From contig JAUVWP010000006.1 of the NCBI GenBank assembly GCA_030604085.1, forward strand, positions 1 to 34,338: a stretch of DNA of 34,338 bases, written 5' to 3'. Position numbers and translations under genes: made by a program. Below, piece by piece: positions 31,833 through 34,338 of this stretch. The first letter of the stretch is position 1, and each line of letters opens with the position of its first letter. This DNA comes from Methanosarcinales archaeon. Lineage in GTDB: Archaea; Halobacteriota; Methanosarcinia; Methanosarcinales; Methanogasteraceae. The notes below the pieces were generated by a model. That model ran no database searches. It saw only the letters and a program-made list of their open reading frames with translations, and was not told the DNA's origin.

Positions 31833-32690
31833 TCATAGCAGGTCAGACCGCTGAAGCAACATCAAATCCTCGGTACTGATCTTCTCCCCCCGTCTAAACA
31901 GATTGTATATCGACTCTGCCTCTTTTCTAACCTTCATTCGCTCCACTTTCCTCTTATCCTCTCTGCCTCTTCTCGTGATGCTGACAATCATCTTCTCCAG
32001 TTCCCTGATTTCCTTCTGGGTCTTGATGAAATGGTGATGATGGCGGTCTGCTTCGTCTTGAATTTTTACGAATTTTCTGTGGATGCGATCTGATTTGGCT
32101 CTGATGCCCTCACCTTCCCGAAACACCTTGATCATCTTATCATGGTATTCCTGTGCCAGATCCGCATATTCCGTAACCTTTTCGTGATACAGAGACGCCT
32201 CTTCACGCAGATCCTCCAGCTCCCCAAGCGCTGACTTGAGTTCTGCATTTCTCTCGATCTCTGTCATCTTCATCTTGTATTCGCTGACCAGTATGGCGAT
32301 CGCGCCGACTAGTTCTTTCTCCTTTTCTGACGATAAAACGTTGGTCTGCTGCCTGAATTCAAGGCTTTCAATCTCTTTTTTGAGCTCGCTTACGGATGCA
32401 CCGGTGAGATTTGCGTCTTTCTTGATTTCTTCGATCTTTGCATTGGCAGCATTGATCTTTTTGTTACATTCGTCCCTCTTCACCTTGTACTCGCTTACCT
32501 TTTTGTTGTGCTCGTCACGTTCATGTTTGAACTGCTGTGCCTCATCTGTCAGCATCCGCGATGTCCGATTCAACTTATTACGCTCTGCAGACCATTTGCT
32601 TGCCTCGGTATTCAATTCGTTGCGCTTGTCTCTGTACTCTTCGAGTTCTTTCACAAGTATCGCTTTTTTATCCTGTAATTCCTTCAACAT
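31833..32690 (-). CDS. Archaeal coiled-coil protein (COG1340-like)
   Basis: A 285-residue protein that is almost entirely charged and helical, with long heptad-like Glu/Lys stretches (LQDKKAILVKELEEYRDKRN; VSELKKEIESLEFRQQTN). There is no signal or membrane segment. The short His-rich stretch ADRHHHHFIK and the C-terminal 'KEAESIYNLFRRGEKISTEDLMLLQRSDLL' match the archaeal COG1340 group, which is often placed next to serB and sometimes mis-annotated as phosphoserine phosphatase. It is likely a structural or scaffolding cytosolic protein. It lies between serB and the DUF373 gene in an apparent operon. Confidence 0.82.
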   Translation of the reverse strand: MLKELQDKKAILVKELEEYRDKRNELNTEASKWSAERNKLNRTSRMLTDEAQQFKHERDEHNKKVSEYKVKRDECNKKINAANAKIEEIKKDANLTGASVSELKKEIESLEFRQQTNVLSSEKEKELVGAIAILVSEYKMKMTEIERNAELKSALGELEDLREEASLYHEKVTEYADLAQEYHDKMIKVFREGEGIRAKSDRIHRKFVKIQDEADRHHHHFIKTQKEIRELEKMIVSITRRGREDKRKVERMKVRKEAESIYNLFRRGEKISTEDLMLLQRSDLL

Positions 32691-32754
32691 TTGCTTGGTA
32701 TCCTCCTTTTTCAGCTTACTGCTGATACTGTGCCTCTCCGTTTTCGGATCTTGC

Positions 32755-33390
32755 TCATTTCTCTATCTTTTCGATGATCGGAATGATCGCCCTCATATCT
32801 TTTTGATCGACCACTGCATCTGCGTACTCTTTCAGGATCGGCTTTGCATTGAATGCAATCGAATATCCGGCATTCGCAAACAGGTAAATATCATTCGCAC
32901 CATCGCCGATTGTAATACACTCCGATGTGTCGATTCCACACCGGTGAGCAAGATCTTTGAGCACACGTGCCTTCGAGTCAGCCTCTGTCAGATTGCCGAC
33001 CACTTCTCCGGTGAGTTTTTCACCGTTCGTAGCCAGATCGTTTGCGATCACGTGATCTATGCCAAGTATCTCGCCGATACGCCTCGCAGAGATCATAAAA
33101 CCGCATGTGATCATAGCGGTCTGGTATCCCATGCGCTTGGCAGCATCCACCAGTTCTCTTGCGCCGGGCATCAGCGGGAGACTCTCGCAAGCATGCCTGA
33201 CACGCTCGATGCTAAGTCCCTTCAGCAGACCGACACGCTCGCGGAGAGCCTCGCCATAGTCGAGTTCTCCGTTCATAGCCCGTTCTGTGATCTCTGTAAC
33301 ACGATCACCAACGCCAGCCGCCGCAGCAAGTTCGTCAATAGTCTCAGCGTCGATCAGCGTACTGTCCATATCAAAAACGATCATCTTCAT
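32755..33390 (-). CDS. serB: Phosphoserine phosphatase
   Basis: A 211-residue HAD-superfamily enzyme. Motif I is FDMDSTLID with nucleophile D7 and D9. The specificity segment is 'AMNGELDYGEALRERVGLLKGL'. Motif II is 'MITCGFM', and motif III/IV combines 'KARVLKDLA' and 'IGDGANDIYLFANAGYSIAFNAKP'. It hydrolyses phosphoserine to serine, the last step of serine synthesis. Serine is also the co-substrate of TrpB in this window. It is the first gene of the serB, coiled-coil, DUF373, gpmI run. Upstream are ~145 bp without a gene. Confidence 0.95.
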   Translation of the reverse strand: MKMIVFDMDSTLIDAETIDELAAAAGVGDRVTEITERAMNGELDYGEALRERVGLLKGLSIERVRHACESLPLMPGARELVDAAKRMGYQTAMITCGFMISARRIGEILGIDHVIANDLATNGEKLTGEVVGNLTEADSKARVLKDLAHRCGIDTSECITIGDGANDIYLFANAGYSIAFNAKPILKEYADAVVDQKDMRAIIPIIEKIEK

Positions 33391-33534
33391 CGAGTGATTA
33401 TGATATTGGGCGTACTGATACTTAAATGTTCATGGAGACTGTTGACCTACGTTATGTTGGATCAAAATTCTCCGGTTGTTTTAGTGCACTTGTTTATCAG
33501 AAGCGAGTTGATTTCCTTCCAATCACTCAAAGCG

Positions 33535-34338
33535 CTATTTTTTACGCCCGATAGTATCATAAGCTATATTTAGTAGTTTCATCTTTTCCTCGGCATCCGG
33601 GTCAGTGGATCGGTCAGAATGATAAATCATGGAAAGTTTGCGATATGCTGCTTTTATCTCATTCTGGTGGGCATATGTACTGACGCCAAGCACTTTGTAA
33701 TAATCCGATGTGCCCGTTTCGAAAGCGGTTTCAAAGTTATCGTATCGTGCACGCTTATCTGGGTCTGATAGCACACTATAAGCTTTATCTAATACATTCG
33801 CCGGTTTATCGGCATTCATAGAAAGTCTGCGATATGCGTTATTTACTTCATCCAAGCGGGCATCTGTGCTGATGCCGAGCGCTCCGTAATAATAAGGGGG
33901 CGCGTTATGTCTTTTTTCTTTTTTACGTCTTTCTTTTTCACGTCTTTCTTTTTCACGTCTTTCTTTTTCACGTCTTTGATGTGAAAATACCTTGTCACTT
34001 TCACGCTCGTGGGCGTTCCCATGGTTTACAGGGGTTTCTTTTTCACGTCTTTTGGCAAATCTGCCAACTTCTATAATTATAAAAATTAAAATGACAATCC
34101 AGATCCAATTAGATCTTGTTTTTATCGGAACCAAATTTTTAGACACCGGTACCGCCCTACCAGCAGAAATATATATTTCTTCAGTATGATCTTCATAACC
34201 CGATTTTACCAATTTTATGATATGGTATCCAGCTGACACATCAGAAACAGTCAATGGAGTGGTCCCATTATATACACCATCTAAATATACATTCGCATTA
34301 GGTGGTGTGGAAGATATTAAAACAGATCCTGTTTTTAG
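33535..34338 (-). CDS. PEGA-TM-double J-domain protein, 5' end outside window
   Basis: The frame remains open to the window edge, so the N-terminus is missing. Reading inward, the first part is a PEGA domain (TPPNANVYLDGVYNGTTPLT, then 'VSAGYHIIKLVKSGYEDHT'). One membrane helix follows (WIWIVILIFIIIEVG). A very basic linker of repeated KERRE units comes next, then two J-like domains, 'YYYGALGISTDARLDEVNNAYRRLS' and 'DYYKVLGVSTYAHQNEIKAAYRKLS'. In canonical J domains HPD stimulates Hsp70; here the positions read NAD and HSD, so Hsp70 activation is doubtful. It is probably a membrane-bound surface-domain protein with a cytosolic J tail. Confidence 0.8.
   Translation of the reverse strand, partial: LKTGSVLISSTPPNANVYLDGVYNGTTPLTVSDVSAGYHIIKLVKSGYEDHTEEIYISAGRAVPVSKNLVPIKTRSNWIWIVILIFIIIEVGRFAKRREKETPVNHGNAHERESDKVFSHQRREKERREKERREKERRKKEKRHNAPPYYYGALGISTDARLDEVNNAYRRLSMNADKPANVLDKAYSVLSDPDKRARYDNFETAFETGTSDYYKVLGVSTYAHQNEIKAAYRKLSMIYHSDRSTDPDAEEKMKLLNIAYDTIGRKK
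33916..33975. repeat. 15-bp tandem repeats encoding KERRE units
   Basis: The 15-bp unit ttctttttcacgtct recurs in tandem about four times and encodes the basic linker of the J-domain protein. A further related unit lies at 34036-34050. Such an array can vary in copy number by slippage. Confidence 0.75.

Noticed and set aside
32236-33573. A 445-codon plus-strand frame
   Set aside because: Antisense to the coiled-coil and serB genes; its Ser/Leu-rich composition is typical of a shadow.
33916-33975. Short tandem repeats as a possible origin or iteron cluster
   Set aside because: They code for a basic linker inside a protein.

Overview
The window looks like part of a euryarchaeal chromosome from the methanogen or anaerobic alkane-oxidiser side. 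Supporting this are a methanogenesis marker 2 protein (AIR-synthase fold), a DUF373 membrane protein, an archaeal COG1340-type coiled-coil protein beside phosphoserine phosphatase, DUF99, archaeal COG1361 surface proteins, AT-rich promoter boxes and a tRNA-Leu without an encoded CCA. No rRNA, insertion sequence or CRISPR array was seen.

Layout. 1-2.3 kb: two frameshifted membrane-protein genes and a DUF6544-like gene. 2.4-7.1 kb: an operon behind twin palindromes encoding a His-rich small protein, a COG1361 surface protein, a MacB/FtsX permease without an ATPase, and two more envelope proteins. 7.2-11.3 kb: an archaeal DUF234 ATPase and an AT-rich SF2 helicase with a nuclease-like tail. 11.3-13.0 kb: a decayed methyltransferase, DUF99 and moaC. 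13.1-19.5 kb: an iron regulon with DUF454, flavodoxin, DUF3793, a triple-FeoA protein, two FeoA, FeoB split into GTPase and permease, a membrane partner, a FeoC-like Cys-rich protein and a frameshifted DtxR-family regulator. Five copies of one composite operator (CTAATTTTRTTAGGG, 14 nt, ACCTAA, the fifth with a degenerate left part) precede these genes, and a 12-bp palindrome precedes the regulator.

19.5-26.6 kb: trpB, followed upstream by three small accessory modules on the same strand: HD phosphohydrolase plus YwgA-like; AbrB-like plus TPR protein; and a two-gene nucleotidyltransferase unit. Each module is immediately preceded by a degenerate copy of the trpB start (first ~10-20 codons, in two cases with the ~70 bp leader). 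A fifth, inverted copy of about 41 codons sits upstream of feoA at 15.7 kb. This trpB-head array is the most unusual structure in the window. It could reflect repeated insertion at the trpB start, or promoter/start-codon capture by cargo genes.

26.6-34.3 kb: housekeeping and envelope genes, including a secreted anchored protein, methanogenesis marker 2, tRNA-Leu(CAA), a small membrane protein, GpmI, DUF373 (split by an in-frame TAG), a coiled-coil protein, SerB, and a partial PEGA-TM-double J-domain protein running off the right edge.

Several genes carry a single disruption (frameshifts at ~450, ~1240 and 19167-19175; in-frame stops at 6989, 11791, 26465 and 31026). Consensus error, genuine decay and recoding cannot be told apart from sequence alone. 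TAG clearly works as a normal stop for several intact genes.
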